Below, piece after piece: positions 44,654 to 53,187 of a DNA stretch of 64,000 nucleotides. Origin of the DNA: Sphingopyxis granuli NBRC 100800. Lineage in GTDB: Bacteria > Pseudomonadota > Alphaproteobacteria > Sphingomonadales > Sphingomonadaceae. Made by a program: the position numbers and the translations under genes. Position 1 is the stretch's first letter; each line of letters starts with the position of its first letter. The stretch is from positions 1-64,000 of the forward strand of contig NZ_BCUA01000012.1 of assembly GCF_001591045.1 (NCBI RefSeq). Direction: 5' to 3'. A model generated the notes under the pieces. The model had not been told where the DNA came from, did no database searches, and saw nothing but the letters and a program-made list of their open reading frames with translations.

Positions 44654-45612
44654 ACGACCGCGTCCTCATCCCGCGGGCGCTGACCCCCGCCGCCTTTGCG
44701 AAGCGCGATGCGCCGGCGGGGATCGAGCGCTTTTCGGGAACCAGCATGGGGACCGACTGGAGCCTGCAGGCCGTCGCGCCGCCGCGCGATGCGGCGGCCG
44801 TCGTCCAGCGCGCGCTCGATCTCGTCGTCGCGCAGATGAGCCAGTGGGAGCCGGACTCCGACCTGTCGCGCTTCAACCGCGCCCCGGCCGGGGCGTGGCA
44901 GGCGGTCCCTTCCGAACTGCTACAGGTCGTCGAGGCGGCGCTCGCCATCGCCGACGCCAGCGGCGGCGCTTTCGATCCGGGACTGGGGCGCCTGACCGAG
45001 GCGTGGGGTTTCGGCAGCGCGGGGCCGGTGGCGGCGCGCCCGGACCCCTCGATCGCCGCGCCGCGCGGCGGCATCGCCTTCGACCGGCAGGCCGGGAAGC
45101 TGCGCCGCGAGGAGGGCGCATCGCTCGATTTGTCAGGCATCGCCAAGGGCTATGGCGTCGACCTCGCGGCCGAGCGGCTGCGCGACGCCGGCGTACGCCA
45201 TTTCCTGATCGAGGTGGGGGGCGAACTGCGGGGCGAGGGGATCAGGCCCAACGGTCATCCATGGTGGGTCGATGTCGAGCCGCCGCCCGGTTGGAACGGG
45301 CTGCCCTGGCGCATTGCGCTGCACGACCTGTCGGTGGCGACGTCGGGTGATTATCGGCGTGGTCTGGAGATAGAGGGCCGCCGCTACTCGCACAGCTTCG
45401 ATCCGCGCACCGGTCTGCCGATCCGCAACGGCATAACGTCGGCGACGGTGATCCATCGCAGTTGCATGATGGCCGATGGCTGGGCGACCGCGCTGACCGT
45501 CGCCGGGCCGGCGGCGGCGCTCGACATGGCCGACGCCCACGGGCTCGCTGCCTGCCTGATCGCGGACGAGCGCGAATATGTGTCGCGCGCGTGGCGCGCG
45601 ATGCTCGATTGA
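44650..45612 (+). CDS. apbE: FAD:protein FMN transferase (ApbE)
   Basis: An enzyme of about 320 residues that transfers FMN from FAD to a Thr of periplasmic target proteins, using Mg2+. Family marks are SGTSMGTDWSLQ near the start, SLDLSGIAKGYGVDLAAE, YSHSFDPRTGLP and MMADGWATALTV. No signal peptide is evident. No ATG or GTG fits the expected N-terminus: the best start is a CTG at 44650, overlapping the DUF4198 stop (CTGA). The ATG at 44746 would cut the conserved first strand. Its obvious substrate is the DUF2271 protein upstream. Confidence 0.84.
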   Translation: MNDRVLIPRALTPAAFAKRDAPAGIERFSGTSMGTDWSLQAVAPPRDAAAVVQRALDLVVAQMSQWEPDSDLSRFNRAPAGAWQAVPSELLQVVEAALAIADASGGAFDPGLGRLTEAWGFGSAGPVAARPDPSIAAPRGGIAFDRQAGKLRREEGASLDLSGIAKGYGVDLAAERLRDAGVRHFLIEVGGELRGEGIRPNGHPWWVDVEPPPGWNGLPWRIALHDLSVATSGDYRRGLEIEGRRYSHSFDPRTGLPIRNGITSATVIHRSCMMADGWATALTVAGPAAALDMADAHGLAACLIADEREYVSRAWRAMLD

Positions 45613-45616
45613 TACC

Positions 45617-46315
45617 CTATCCGCGCAGGATGAAGGGGATTTCGACGACGCCCTTGACGCGCACGGCTTCGCCGTTGCGGATGGTCGGCGCCCAGCGCCA
45701 TTTCCGCACCGCGCGCAGCGCGGCTTCGTCCAGGCGCTGAAAGCCGCTGGTTCGCGCAACGCTGATCGCCGCGACGGATCCGTCGACGCCCAGCGTCACC
45801 GACAGAAGCACCGTTCCCTGCTCGCGGTGGCGGCGACTTTCGGTCGGATAGCGCGGCGGAGGCCCCGACAGCATGCGCGTCGCAAGGTCGTCGGCCTGGA
45901 TCGTCGACGGCGGTGCCGGCGGAGCGGGCGGCGCCGGGGGAGCGGCCGGAACGGAAACCGCGATCGGCGCGGCCGGTTCGGGGTCGGGAACCGCAATCTG
46001 CAACGGCCGGGGATTGGGCAGCACGACCAGCGGCTGCGGCATGGTGGCGCGCGGCTGCGGCGGCGGCGGCGTCTCGGCGGGTGCGGGCGGTGGCGGCGGC
46101 GGCGCCATCGACAGGTTGACCACCGCCAGCCTGGTCGCCTTCGTGTGCGCGTGGCGAATCCCGCTGTGGACGAGCGCGGCGATCAGCACCGCGGTCAGCA
46201 ACAGCGCCAGTCCGGCGGCGATCGGGTTGGGGCGCGATGCCTCGCCATAGCGATGCACGGCGCCGCCGGGCCCTCCGGCCGCCTCGACCGGGCGGACGGA
46301 CCGGGGCAGGGGCAC
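45617..46315 (-). CDS. TonB energy-transducing protein
   Basis: About 232 residues: a short cytoplasmic start, one membrane helix (PIAAGLALLLTAVLIAALVH), a long Pro/Ala-rich periplasmic spacer (PPPPPPAPAETPPPPQP and further) and a C-terminal TonB domain (GTVLLSVTLGVDGSVAAISV, AALRAVRKWRWAPT). It couples the proton motive force to outer-membrane receptors. It is third in the siderophore receptor-PiuC-TonB operon. The start is uncertain: GTG at 46315 avoids most overlap with piuC, while an ATG at 46420 overlaps it by about 75 bp. Confidence 0.82.
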   Translation of the reverse strand: MPLPRSVRPVEAAGGPGGAVHRYGEASRPNPIAAGLALLLTAVLIAALVHSGIRHAHTKATRLAVVNLSMAPPPPPPAPAETPPPPQPRATMPQPLVVLPNPRPLQIAVPDPEPAAPIAVSVPAAPPAPPAPPAPPSTIQADDLATRMLSGPPPRYPTESRRHREQGTVLLSVTLGVDGSVAAISVARTSGFQRLDEAALRAVRKWRWAPTIRNGEAVRVKGVVEIPFILRG

Positions 46316-46343
46316 GGCGGCGAAGCGCTCTCGGGCCTCGCGT

Positions 46344-47021
46344 TCAGGTTTCCGACCAGCGTCGCAGCAGGTTGTGGTAGACGCAGGTGAGTTGAAGGAC
46401 AGCATCATTATCGGCCCCATCGAGGGTGAGTTTCTGGATCGCCGTATCCAGTTCGAGAAGCATTCGCCGCAGGCTTTCGTCCCGCACCAGGCTTTGAATC
46501 CAGAAAAAGGATGCGATGCGCGCGCCGCGTGTCACCGGTTCGACGCGGTGCAGGCTGCTCGAAGGATAGAGAATGGCGTCCCCCGCTGGCAGCGCGACGC
46601 GATGCTCGCCATAAGTATCGCTGATGACCAGCGCGCCGCCCTCATAGTCGGTCGGATCGTTGAGGAAGAGGGTGCAGGACAGGTCCGACCGCAGATGTTC
46701 GCCCTCTCCCAGACGCATCACCGCACCGTCGACGTGGAAACCATATTCGCCGCCGCCCGCATAGCGGTTGAAGCGCGGCGGCAGGATCTTGCGCGGCAGC
46801 GCGGCGGCGAAGAACAGCGGCGATCGCTGCAGCGCGGCGAGCACCGTGGCTCCCAGTTCGGCCTTCAGCGGCAGGTTATCGGGCAATTGCTCGTTGCGCT
46901 TGACGCGGGCACCCTGCGCTCCGACCGTCTCGCGCCCGTCGGTCCACTCGGCGTCGTCGAGCCGGGCGCGGACCGCCGCCACCTCCTCGGCCGACAGGAT
47001 GTTCGGAATATGCAGCAACAT
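46344..47021 (-). CDS. piuC: PKHD-type Fe(II)/2-oxoglutarate hydroxylase (PiuC/YbiX)
   Basis: A 225-residue dioxygenase with the HxD...H iron triad (FHVDGAVM near 95-102 and SSLHRVEPV around 157) and the Arg that binds 2-oxoglutarate in the [11 protein letters not shown] segment. PiuC/YbiX genes regularly follow Fiu-type catecholate receptors, as here, where it lies 74 bp after the receptor. The hydroxylated substrate is not established. Confidence 0.88.
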   Translation of the reverse strand: MLLHIPNILSAEEVAAVRARLDDAEWTDGRETVGAQGARVKRNEQLPDNLPLKAELGATVLAALQRSPLFFAAALPRKILPPRFNRYAGGGEYGFHVDGAVMRLGEGEHLRSDLSCTLFLNDPTDYEGGALVISDTYGEHRVALPAGDAILYPSSSLHRVEPVTRGARIASFFWIQSLVRDESLRRMLLELDTAIQKLTLDGADNDAVLQLTCVYHNLLRRWSET

Positions 47022-47095
47022 GCCGATCCAGATCCTTTCAAACGGCGAAGGCGGGGGCGCGCCACGTCCCCCGCCCAGGCCCGTTCCGCGCCGAC

Positions 47096-49402
47096 CTAGA
47101 AACGGAAGTCGGCGCTGAACAGGAAGGTTTGCGGCTGCCCCGGCGTGTAGCGATAGCCGCTCTTGTTGATCGCCGCGACATAATGTTTGTCGAACAGGTT
47201 ATAGGCATTCACCCGCAGCGTGACATTGTCGTTGACCGCATAGCCCAGCAGCGCGTCGACGACCGTGTAGCCCTGGGTGCGGGGCGGCGTGCCGGCCGCG
47301 CCGTCGGTTCCGCGCCGCATTCCGCTGGTGTAGCGGACGCCGCCGGCAATCTCGAGCCCGAAGGGCGCGCGATAGCTGGTCCATGACGAGAAGCTGTCGT
47401 CGGGGGCGTAGGTCAGGCCGGTGCTGCCGTCGACGGCGACCGCGCCGCCGTTCGTGACCTTGGTCTTCTGATGCCCGTATCCGGCGGAGATCGACCAGTC
47501 GTCGGTGATGTTGCCCACGACCGACAGTTCGAAGCCCCGCACGCGCTTCGATCCGCTCTGGATGTCGGACGGGTCGGCGGCGTTGACCTCGTTCAGCACC
47601 TTGGTCTGGAACACCGCCGCGTTGAAGGCGAGTGCGCCGTCCAGTGCGTCCAGCTTGACGCCGGCCTCGATCGTCTTGGCCTTTTGGGGAGCGAAGTCCG
47701 GGTTGTTGGCGCTGTTGCCAGTGGCCAGGGTGAAGTTGTCGCCGCCCGGGGGCTGCTGCGACAGCGCATAGTTCACATAGAGGCTGACGGGCTCGCTGGG
47801 CTTCAGCACCGCTCCCAGCTTCCAGTTGAACAGCGTGTCCTTGGCCGTCAGGTCGGCGGTGGTCACGATCGAGCCTACGGGCGCGGTACCGCAGGGCACG
47901 GCGCCGCGGCCGGTTCCGTTGTTGCAGACGGCCGTGCTGACATAGGTCGTCTTGTAATGATCGAGGCGAATGCCGCCGGTCACCAGCAAGAGCCCGTCGA
48001 AGAATTTCGCGGTGTCGAAGGCATAGAAGGCCAGCGTATTCGTCTTGCCCCGCGAAGCGGTGCCGTTGCGCGAATGGGTGTAGTTGCTCGTGTCGTTCCA
48101 GTCGGGATCGTAGAGATTGGCGACCGGCAGGGTGCCCGAGGAACTGTGGCCGTAGGTGATCTGCTTTTCGCTGGTGATCTCGGCACCGACGCTCAGATTA
48201 TGCTCGATCGCTCCGGTCGCGAAATCGGCCCGCAGGTTGAGCTGGTCGGTCAGGATGCGGTTTCGTGCGTCGCGGATCGTGGGGTTGCCGCGCGTCATCG
48301 TATAGGCGGACAGGTCGTTGGGATTCGCAGGATCGCCGACGATGTTGGCGTTCGTCGACATGAATGCGGTCAGCAGATAGTCCTGCCTGGTCTCGCCCCA
48401 GCGCGCGACGTTGGACAGCCGCACATTATCGGAGAAATCATGTTCGACGATGAATGTCGCCATCTGCGCCCTGACGTCGTCATGATCCTTGCGCGTGCCG
48501 TAGAAATTCCTTGAATCGACGGGATGGCCGGCCAGCGCTTCCTGTCCGGACTGGGGCTGCCATCCGGGCAGGGCGATCGTCGGGACATAGCCGTCGGGAA
48601 TATTGTCCTGATCGACATAGAGCAGATTGAGCCAGGCGCGGGTCGCGGTTTCGAGACCGAAGCCGAGCGAGGCGGCGAGACCGAGCCGCTGGTTCTCGAC
48701 ATGATCGCGGCCGGGAACATCGCTGTCCTGCCACAGGACATTCAGCCGCAACGCGCTGTTGCTCAGGTCGCCCAGCGTCTGGTTGACGTCGGCCGTCACG
48801 CGCTTCTGCCCGTCGACGCCGACCGAAAGCGTGCCCGACAGCGCGCTTTCGAGCGACGCCCGCTTCGACACCATGTTGATCGCGCCCGTCGGTGCGGTGC
48901 GGCCATTGTCGGTGCCTGCCGGTCCTTTCTGAACCTCGACCGCTTCGGTGTTGAAGATGTCGCGCGAGATCGAGCCCAGATCGCGGATGCCGTCGACGAA
49001 GATGCTGTTCGACGTGTCGAAGCCGCGCATGCGGATCGCGTCGCCGCTCGTCGTATTGCCGTTCTCGCCGGCATAGAAGGTGCCGACGCCGGGGCTGTTG
49101 CGCAGCACCTCGGTCAGCGTCGTCGCCCCTTGTTCGTTGAACAGCTGCTTGTCGATCACCTGGATCGTCTGGGGCGTGTCGCGCAGCGGCTGCGTGAATT
49201 TCGGCGAGGACGGACGGTCGACCTTATAGCCTTCGTCGTCGATCGCGGTGTCGGTCACGGTGACCCCGCCGAGCCGCGGCGCCTTCGCTTCCGATCCGCT
49301 GTCCTGAGCAGCCGCGGGCGAAACGGCGAGGCCGAAGCAACCCAGAGCCAGATAGGCCGGCGCCGCTGCCGCCAGTGATTCACGCAAACGCAAGAATGAC
49401 AT
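47096..49402 (-). CDS. TonB-dependent siderophore receptor (Fiu/catecholate type)
   Basis: A 768-residue outer-membrane receptor (signal peptide ending SPAAA-QD). The plug contains [26 protein letters not shown] siderophore motifs, [15 protein letters not shown] and IRMRGFD, and the chain ends in FSADFRF. It differs from the three catabolic receptors in the window, which carry the IVVTAQKR plug type. With PiuC and TonB downstream and a Fur-like box upstream it is a ferric catecholate uptake unit. Confidence 0.88.
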   Translation of the reverse strand: MSFLRLRESLAAAAPAYLALGCFGLAVSPAAAQDSGSEAKAPRLGGVTVTDTAIDDEGYKVDRPSSPKFTQPLRDTPQTIQVIDKQLFNEQGATTLTEVLRNSPGVGTFYAGENGNTTSGDAIRMRGFDTSNSIFVDGIRDLGSISRDIFNTEAVEVQKGPAGTDNGRTAPTGAINMVSKRASLESALSGTLSVGVDGQKRVTADVNQTLGDLSNSALRLNVLWQDSDVPGRDHVENQRLGLAASLGFGLETATRAWLNLLYVDQDNIPDGYVPTIALPGWQPQSGQEALAGHPVDSRNFYGTRKDHDDVRAQMATFIVEHDFSDNVRLSNVARWGETRQDYLLTAFMSTNANIVGDPANPNDLSAYTMTRGNPTIRDARNRILTDQLNLRADFATGAIEHNLSVGAEITSEKQITYGHSSSGTLPVANLYDPDWNDTSNYTHSRNGTASRGKTNTLAFYAFDTAKFFDGLLLVTGGIRLDHYKTTYVSTAVCNNGTGRGAVPCGTAPVGSIVTTADLTAKDTLFNWKLGAVLKPSEPVSLYVNYALSQQPPGGDNFTLATGNSANNPDFAPQKAKTIEAGVKLDALDGALAFNAAVFQTKVLNEVNAADPSDIQSGSKRVRGFELSVVGNITDDWSISAGYGHQKTKVTNGGAVAVDGSTGLTYAPDDSFSSWTSYRAPFGLEIAGGVRYTSGMRRGTDGAAGTPPRTQGYTVVDALLGYAVNDNVTLRVNAYNLFDKHYVAAINKSGYRYTPGQPQTFLFSADFRF

Positions 49403-49445
49403 TCATGCCCCCTTTTTGATCCATGATGGAAATAATGGCGCGCTA

Positions 49446-49462
49446 TTGCGAGTCATTCGCGA
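49446..49462. promoter_or_regulatory. Fur-like box before the siderophore receptor
   Basis: TTGCGA-GTCAT-TCGCGA (one mismatch from a perfect dyad) lies about 45 bp upstream of the receptor start and resembles the alphaproteobacterial Fur consensus centred on TTGCGA...TCGCAA. Apart from this, the 200-bp gap 49403-49602 shows no gene. Confidence 0.5.
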
Positions 49463-49602
49463 GAAAAGCAAGCGCCTTTTTACATTCCGTCGGCATTTTG
49501 CGCGCCAAGGCGCCGTTGCAGGCGGTTCACGAGACTTCTTGTCATGCAGTAAATTGAAACCGCGACGCAGTAGTATGCGAGGATTGTCGCGCGTCGGGCG
49601 GG

Positions 49603-50655
49603 CTACGCCTGCGCTTCGCTATCCTTGCAGGGGACGACCTCGACCACCAGGTCGCCCGCTTGCAGCGCCTGGGCTTCGGGTTCCCAGAAGCCGTAGGGCT
49701 TGCCGCCGCGATAGAGGCGCAGGCCGCGCCCGCCGCTGGCGAGCGTATCGAGGCCGCGGCCGATCTCCTCGGGGCTGACCCGGCGCTCGCTCAGCTGCAC
49801 CCGGCCGCCGGCGGCCGCCAGATCGGCCATATAGTCGGCGACATGCGCGCCCTCGGCCGACCCCGCGAGCAGCAGGCCGGTGAAGCTGACCGGGTTGATG
49901 ACGTTGTTGGCGCCCGCCTGCCGCGCGAGAAGTTCATTGTCCTGGGTGCGGATGACGACGCTGATCGGAACGTGCGGCGCGAGATGGCGTACGGTGAGCA
50001 CGATCAGGATCGAGGTGTCGTCGCGCCCGGCGGAAACGAGCACGCTTTTCGCTTCGTTGATGCGGATGTGCAGCAGCGTGTCGTCGTTCGACGCGTCGCC
50101 CTCCATCACGTTGCAGCCCATATGCTCGGCGGCGGCGACGCGCCCGCGCGCCGGGTCGATGACGACGATCTTCGACGGATCGGTGCCGCGCACGATCAGT
50201 TCCTTGACGGCTTCGCTGCCGCTGACACCGAAGCCGAGAACGACGATATGGTTGGTGAGCTTTGCCTGGATGCGGGCCATGCGCCATTTTTCCCATGTGC
50301 GTTTGAGGACGAATTGATAGGCGGTGCCGACGAAGATGAAGAGCACGGCGATGCGGATCGGCGTGACCACCACCGCCTCGACCAGCCGCGCCCGGTCGGA
50401 CACCGGGGTGATGTCGCCGAAGCCGGTGGTGGTGACCGAGATCATCGTGAAATAGACGACATCGAGGAAGCTGATGGCACCGTCCTCGTGATCGACCAGC
50501 CCGTCGCGCCCGACCCAGTGGATCGCCACCGCGATCCCGATCAGCAGGAAGGCGACACCCAGCCGTGTGACCAGGTCGGCCCAGATCGGCCAGCGGGTCG
50601 CGCGGCGCAGGACGTCGAACTGGCGCTGGACGCTCCGGGGTAGTCGTCTGGCCAT
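49603..50655 (-). CDS. two-helix potassium channel with RCK/TrkA-N domain
   Basis: A 350-residue membrane protein. Two helices flank the selectivity filter in SVTTTGFGDITP (about 74-85), followed by a cytoplasmic TrkA_N domain with the NAD loop VVLGFGVSGSEAVKELI (about 137-153) and a C-terminal TrkA_C-like part. It probably gates K+ flux in response to nucleotide or cell state. It lies 6 bp after the nlpD-like gene on the same strand. Confidence 0.85.
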   Translation of the reverse strand: MARRLPRSVQRQFDVLRRATRWPIWADLVTRLGVAFLLIGIAVAIHWVGRDGLVDHEDGAISFLDVVYFTMISVTTTGFGDITPVSDRARLVEAVVVTPIRIAVLFIFVGTAYQFVLKRTWEKWRMARIQAKLTNHIVVLGFGVSGSEAVKELIVRGTDPSKIVVIDPARGRVAAAEHMGCNVMEGDASNDDTLLHIRINEAKSVLVSAGRDDTSILIVLTVRHLAPHVPISVVIRTQDNELLARQAGANNVINPVSFTGLLLAGSAEGAHVADYMADLAAAGGRVQLSERRVSPEEIGRGLDTLASGGRGLRLYRGGKPYGFWEPEAQALQAGDLVVEVVPCKDSEAQA

Positions 50656-50661
50656 CGGCGG

Positions 50662-51747
50662 CTATCGGGGCGGCAACTGCTTCATCGGATCGACAGGTAA
50701 CCGATTCTTCCTGAGCTGGAAATGGAGTTGCGGCGACTGGACCTGGCCGCTCGCGCCGGCGCGGCCGATCACGGTGCCGGCCTTCACCGCCTGCCCACGC
50801 TGCACCGCGATTTCGCCTGCGTGGCCATAGGCGCTCATCCAGCCGCCGCCGTGGTCGATCAGGATCAGGCCGCCATAGACGGCGATCTCGTCGCCGGCAT
50901 AGGCGACGACGCCGTCCGCCGCGGCGTGGATCGGCGTCCCCTGCGCCGCAGCGATGTTGATGCCATCGTTGACCTTGCCGGGCGCCAGCGGACCGAAGCG
51001 GGCGATGACCGGACCGGCGAGCGGCCAGCGGAAGCGGCCGGAAAAGGCGGCCGGCGCCGCGATTGCCGTCGTCACCGGGTGTTTTGGCACCGCGCTGGCC
51101 GCGGCAGGCCGCCCGCTTTCGGCGAGCGCGGGCTGGCTGCCCGTCGCGATGTCGTCGATGTCGAGCGTGAAGGATGCCGCGCGTGCCGCCACGTCGACGG
51201 CGCGCGGCGATTGGGCCCGTGCCTCGGCCGGCAGGCGCAGCCGCTGGCCGACGCGCAGGATATAGGGTTCGCCGAGCGCGTTGATCGTGACGATCTCCCC
51301 CCAGTCGACGCCATAGGCCTGTGCGATACCGATGCCCGTCTCCCCCGCCGCGACGCGATGATAGAGGCCCGCGGGAACGCGGAGCGTCTGGCCGGGATGC
51401 AGCGTATAGGGCGGCGCGAGGTCGTTCTCCATCGCGATCGCCTCCGAACCCGCGCCCGTCATCGCGCCGATCGCGCGCAGCGTATCGCCCGGCCGCACGG
51501 TATAGGTGCCGGCCGTGACCGCGCGCGCGTCGGCGGTGACGGGTTTCAGCGTCCAGGTCTGCCGCGCGTCGCCGCCAACGACCTCGCCCAGCGAGCGCCG
51601 TTCGAAATCGTCACGCGCGGTAGACGGCGCCGACGCGCTGGCTACCGGTGCGGTCGCGCGCGGCGTCGGCGACATGGCCGCTGGAATACAGCCGCCCAGC
51701 AATGCCGCGCCCACAAGCGGCCCGATACGGTGAATAAGCGCCCCCAC
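50662..51747 (-). CDS. NlpD-like LysM/LytM lipoprotein (degenerate M23)
   Basis: A 361-residue outer-membrane lipoprotein (ALLGGC, anchor C20) with two LysM repeats (TYTVRPGDTLRAIGAMTG and YHRVAAGETGIGIAQAYG regions) and a C-terminal LytM/M23 domain. The zinc-binding HxxxD of active M23 peptidases is replaced by NDGINIA, as in NlpD/EnvC, so it is probably an activator of cell-division amidases rather than an enzyme. It lies downstream of serS and surE, the usual nlpD neighbourhood. GTG at 51747 has AAGGA upstream; a GTG at 51780 lacks one. Confidence 0.83.
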   Translation of the reverse strand: MGALIHRIGPLVGAALLGGCIPAAMSPTPRATAPVASASAPSTARDDFERRSLGEVVGGDARQTWTLKPVTADARAVTAGTYTVRPGDTLRAIGAMTGAGSEAIAMENDLAPPYTLHPGQTLRVPAGLYHRVAAGETGIGIAQAYGVDWGEIVTINALGEPYILRVGQRLRLPAEARAQSPRAVDVAARAASFTLDIDDIATGSQPALAESGRPAAASAVPKHPVTTAIAAPAAFSGRFRWPLAGPVIARFGPLAPGKVNDGINIAAAQGTPIHAAADGVVAYAGDEIAVYGGLILIDHGGGWMSAYGHAGEIAVQRGQAVKAGTVIGRAGASGQVQSPQLHFQLRKNRLPVDPMKQLPPR

Positions 51748-51871
51748 ACCGCTTCCTTGCCAAAGCCAGGCAGCGAACACCAGCCATCTGTTTCATTTCG
51801 GAACAGAAACTGAGCGATCGGAGGGCATGGGACGCCCGTTTCAGCGAAGCGGATCGCGAAAATACTCGTGT

Positions 51872-51891
51872 GCTCCCGCGGAGGCGGGAGC
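51872..51891. repeat. intergenic hairpin GCTCCCGC-GGAG-GCGGGAGC
   Basis: A perfect 8-bp stem with a 4-nt loop. The design (CCCGC...GCGGG) resembles dispersed GC-rich hairpins seen between genes in sphingomonads. Confidence 0.6.
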
Positions 51892-51978
51892 CCAGCGCAA
51901 AGCAAAGCCGGCGTCGGCGTCAAGACGCTCTATGGTCTATGGGGAGTCGGCGTTCGGCGCGCTGCCTCGTCCGTCATA

Positions 51979-51992
51979 CTGAACTCGTTCAG
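51979..51992. repeat. intergenic palindrome CTGAAC-TC-GTTCAG
   Basis: A perfect 6-bp dyad within GTCATACTGAACTCG..., a different sequence class from the neighbouring GC-rich hairpins. Confidence 0.5.
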
Positions 51993-52046
51993 CATCCATG
52001 GCCGAACCTTCCCTTTTTTGCCGCCTTTCATTCGAGGGGGGACCAT

Positions 52047-52065
52047 GGACCCTCGGATCGGGTCC
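52047..52065. repeat. intergenic hairpin GGACCC-N7-GGGTCC
   Basis: A 6-bp perfect stem with a 7-nt loop (TCGGATC), followed directly by a GGGG run. Confidence 0.45.
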
Positions 52066-52122
52066 GGGGCAGGCTCTGAAACAAGTTGGCGCATATGTCC
52101 TTCAGGCAAATCAGGAACTGTC

Positions 52123-52144
52123 CCCCGGCGAAAGCCGGGGTCCA
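52123..52144 (+). repeat. GC-rich palindromic repeat, left arm of an inverted pair
   Basis: CCCCGGC-GAAA-GCCGGGG followed by TCCA. The element at 52167-52188 is its exact reverse complement, so the two could fold singly or together. Confidence 0.7.
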
Positions 52145-52166
52145 TGCGAGGCGGCGCTGCCCCACG

Positions 52167-52188
52167 TGGACCCCGGCTTTCGCCGGGG
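52167..52188 (-). repeat. GC-rich palindromic repeat, right arm of an inverted pair
   Basis: TGGA followed by CCCCGGC-TTTC-GCCGGGG, the reverse complement of 52123-52144 at a distance of 22 bp. The first 17 bases of the window match the right part of this copy. Confidence 0.7.
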
Positions 52189-52281
52189 AACGGTGACTTG
52201 TCGAAAAGGGATCATTGCCAAACAAGGTCAGGGTGGCGGAAGGGAAAACCGTGCCGAAACCCGAATCCCCACAGCCATAGA

Positions 52282-52297
52282 CCCCGCCTGCGCGGGG
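52282..52297. repeat. intergenic hairpin CCCCGC-CTGC-GCGGGG
   Basis: A perfect 6-bp stem with a 4-nt loop, 73 bp beyond the surE stop codon. Confidence 0.5.
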
Positions 52298-52369
52298 ATA
52301 CGATGTGTCATATTCAAGAGTGATCGCGCCAATGCATCGAGCATCGGATCGCCATCGCCTCGCTTCCGC

Positions 52370-53134
52370 TCAGCCCTGATAGGCGCTTCGCAAGGCCGCG
52401 AGCGAGGCGTCGTGGGTCAGGTCGAGTTGCAGCGGCGTCACCGAAATATAGCCGGCGTCGATCGCCTCGAGGTCGCTGTCGGCGCCCAGCGAATGCTCGA
52501 TGCCGTGCAGCCCGAACCAGTAATAGGTGTAGCCGCGCGGATCGATGCCCTCGACGATCGAGCCGCGGCTATAGTCGTGGAAGCCCTGCCGGACGACGCG
52601 GATCCCGCGCACCGCGTCGGCGTGGACGGCCGGGAAGTTGACGTTGATCAGCGTCCGCGGCGCCATCCGCATCGCGAGCAGCGGCGCCAGCACCTTCGCC
52701 CCCCACGCTTCGGCCGCGCCGAAGGGAACGGTGTCGCCCATGCCCTCGCGCGCATAGACCTGGCTCAGTGCGATCGCCGGGATGCCGGCCAGCGCCCCCT
52801 CGATTGCCGCCGACACCGTGCCCGAATAGGTGATGTCGTCGCCCAGATTGGCGCCGCGGTTGACCCCTGACAGGATCAGGTCGGGCTTTTCGGGCATCAG
52901 CTTGCCGATCGCGATCATCACCGAATCGGTCGGGGTGCCGGTGCACGACCAGCGCCGCTCGCCATGCTGGCGGACGCGCACCGGATAGGACAGCGTCAGT
53001 GAATGGCCGGCGCCCGACTGCTCCTCCGACGGGGCGCAGACCCATATGTCGTCCGAAAGCTGCCGTGCGATCGCTTCGAGCACCGCCATGCCGGGGGCGT
53101 GATAACCGTCGTCGTTGGTGAGAAGGATGCGCAC
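52370..53134 (-). CDS. surE: 5'/3'-nucleotidase SurE
   Basis: A 254-residue metal-dependent phosphatase that removes phosphate from nucleoside monophosphates and helps in stationary-phase survival. The metal-binding start MRILLTNDDGYHAPG (D8, D9) and the later LSGVNRGANLGDDITYSGTV segment are diagnostic. The start is GTG at 53134. It lies between serS and the nlpD-like gene on one strand, the conserved order of this stationary-phase region. Confidence 0.92.
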   Translation of the reverse strand: MRILLTNDDGYHAPGMAVLEAIARQLSDDIWVCAPSEEQSGAGHSLTLSYPVRVRQHGERRWSCTGTPTDSVMIAIGKLMPEKPDLILSGVNRGANLGDDITYSGTVSAAIEGALAGIPAIALSQVYAREGMGDTVPFGAAEAWGAKVLAPLLAMRMAPRTLINVNFPAVHADAVRGIRVVRQGFHDYSRGSIVEGIDPRGYTYYWFGLHGIEHSLGADSDLEAIDAGYISVTPLQLDLTHDASLAALRSAYQG

Positions 53135-53153
53135 TTTGTGTCTTTCTCTTTTC

Positions 53154-53179
53154 GTCACCCGGCCCAAGGCCGGGGTGAC
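53154..53179. repeat. hairpin between serS and surE
   Basis: GTCACCCGGCC-CAA-GGCCGGGGTGAC pairs over 11 bases with one bulged G. It sits in the 53-bp gap between serS and surE and belongs to the same class of GC-rich intergenic hairpins. Confidence 0.55.
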
Positions 53180-53187
53180 GAGGGTAG

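Larger units (their letters stand above)
51748..52369. other. palindrome-rich gap between surE and nlpD
   Basis: About 600 bases with no convincing gene but at least six separate hairpin elements, listed individually. In many bacteria pcm (isoaspartate methyltransferase) lies between surE and nlpD; no trace of it is recognisable here. Confidence 0.6.

Noticed and set aside
51748-52369. pcm remnant between surE and nlpD
   Set aside because: None of the six frames shows isoaspartate methyltransferase motifs; only palindromes are visible.
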